Shown: one piece after another, positions 31,686-32,019 of the stretch
Numbering within the stretch: position 1 is the stretch's first letter
Layout of the letters: each line of letters begins with the position of its first letter
Source: Candidatus Latescibacterota bacterium
GTDB lineage: Bacteria > Latescibacterota > UBA2968 > UBA8231
Assembly: GCA_021295675.1 (NCBI GenBank)
Contig: JAGWBY010000017.1
Coordinates: forward strand, 1-32,019
DNA length: 32,019 nt
Reading direction: 5' to 3'
Position numbers and translations under genes: made by a program
The notes under the pieces: generated by a model
Told to the model about the DNA's origin: nothing
What the model saw: only the letters and a program-made list of their open reading frames with translations
The model's database searches: none

Positions 31686-31801
31686 GGACGAGATTGCTGT
31701 GCGCTGATGTTGTCTATTTGATGAATGTCATAAAAGGCGGACTCGTTTTAACATTCCCTCCATTTGGCAGACACTATTCACTCAGAATAGGAGGCCGTTT
31801 C
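31686..31801 (+). other. Leader region of the exported protein gene
   Basis: No gene. Contains AGGAGG at 31789-31794, seven bases before ATG 31802, within a 14-base string (CAGAATAGGAGGCC) that also precedes the GTG of the gene at 22673. No riboswitch fold was recognised. Confidence 0.5.
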
Positions 31802-32019
31802 ATGAAGATGTTATCTGTGTTCTTTTTTTTGGTCTTTGTCGGCTCTGCCCTAGCCCAGTCGGGCACGGCCGGCAATCCGAATTTTGATCGCGCCAACGAT
31901 TGGCGCAGCGGCATGCCCAATGTCCTCACTATCGACTCTCAGGATGTCGCCTTTGACGGCGGTTCGGTCGAGGTGCCCTTCACGCTCAACGGCGGTCCGG
32001 CCGAAGTGCACTTGGCGGT
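31802..32019 (+). CDS. Exported protein, N-terminal part (3' end outside window)
   Basis: 72 codons are visible. Signal peptide MKMLSVFFFLVFVGSALAQ, then a mature start SGTAGNPNFDRANDWRSGMP and beta-type sequence (VAFDGGSVEVPFTLNGGPAEVHLA) suggesting a beta-sandwich. Excellent ribosome site and a consensus promoter upstream predict high expression. No family can be named from this much. Confidence 0.7.
   Translation, partial: MKMLSVFFFLVFVGSALAQSGTAGNPNFDRANDWRSGMPNVLTIDSQDVAFDGGSVEVPFTLNGGPAEVHLA

Overview
The window reads as a piece of a Gram-negative, uncultured-type bacterial genome. Almost every large gene carries a signal peptide or lipobox. There is an outer-membrane barrel candidate, an ExbB/ExbD motor set, parvulin-type periplasmic folding, and C-terminal FlgD-like or T9SS-like tails (the FTPNGD...ND and PNPFNP motifs). 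Together with a TPR lipoprotein next to a CRTAC1/ASPIC protein, a ThuA-sugar dehydrogenase fusion, a DUF6785-type membrane protein and a Thr-type sulfatase relative, this resembles Latescibacterota, Poribacteria or another FCB-like lineage. The assignment is inference from gene content only.

Region by region. 1-402 is the end of a Gfo/Idh/MocA oxidoreductase with its terminator. 505-4960 is an accessory stretch: an NYN-domain nuclease gene behind a terminator hairpin, a shortened Rpn/PD-(D/E)XK protein, two clusters of 7-bp AATTNNN repeats, a small DUF4258-like protein whose start is out of frame at a C6 tract, a zinc-ribbon gene split by an 899-bp decayed IS5/IS427-like element, and an AT-rich HicB-HicA toxin-antitoxin pair. 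5009-9268 is a plus-strand set: TPR lipoprotein, CRTAC1-type beta-propeller, PPIC lipoprotein.

9221-19334 (minus) is a roughly 10-kb run of closely spaced genes for exported proteins: a lipoprotein, three tandem paralogous large surface proteins with coagulation-factor-5/8-like and FlgD-like domains, a DUF2283 protein and an outer-membrane barrel candidate with acidic calcium-type loops. This is the best candidate here for an uncharacterised system, probably a cell-surface or export assembly. Two hairpins separate it from an upstream exported CBM9-like protein (19504-20430).

20699-26062 (plus) holds a frameshifted DUF6785/6784-like membrane protein and a 1129-residue secreted ThuA / glucose-sorbosone dehydrogenase / PKD / CBM6 protein with a PNPFNP tail. 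26076-29486 (minus) is a sulfatase-like lipoprotein gene with two frame breaks, followed by exbB (one frame break) and two exbD genes. The first exbD has Asn where the motor Asp normally sits. 29607-31612 (plus) is a small lipoprotein and a TPR lipoprotein with two frame breaks. A strong promoter then precedes a truncated exported protein at the window edge. No tRNA, rRNA or CRISPR array was seen. Frame breaks are unusually dense from 27 to 31 kb; at least one, a 7-bp tandem duplication, looks like a true mutation rather than a base-calling slip.
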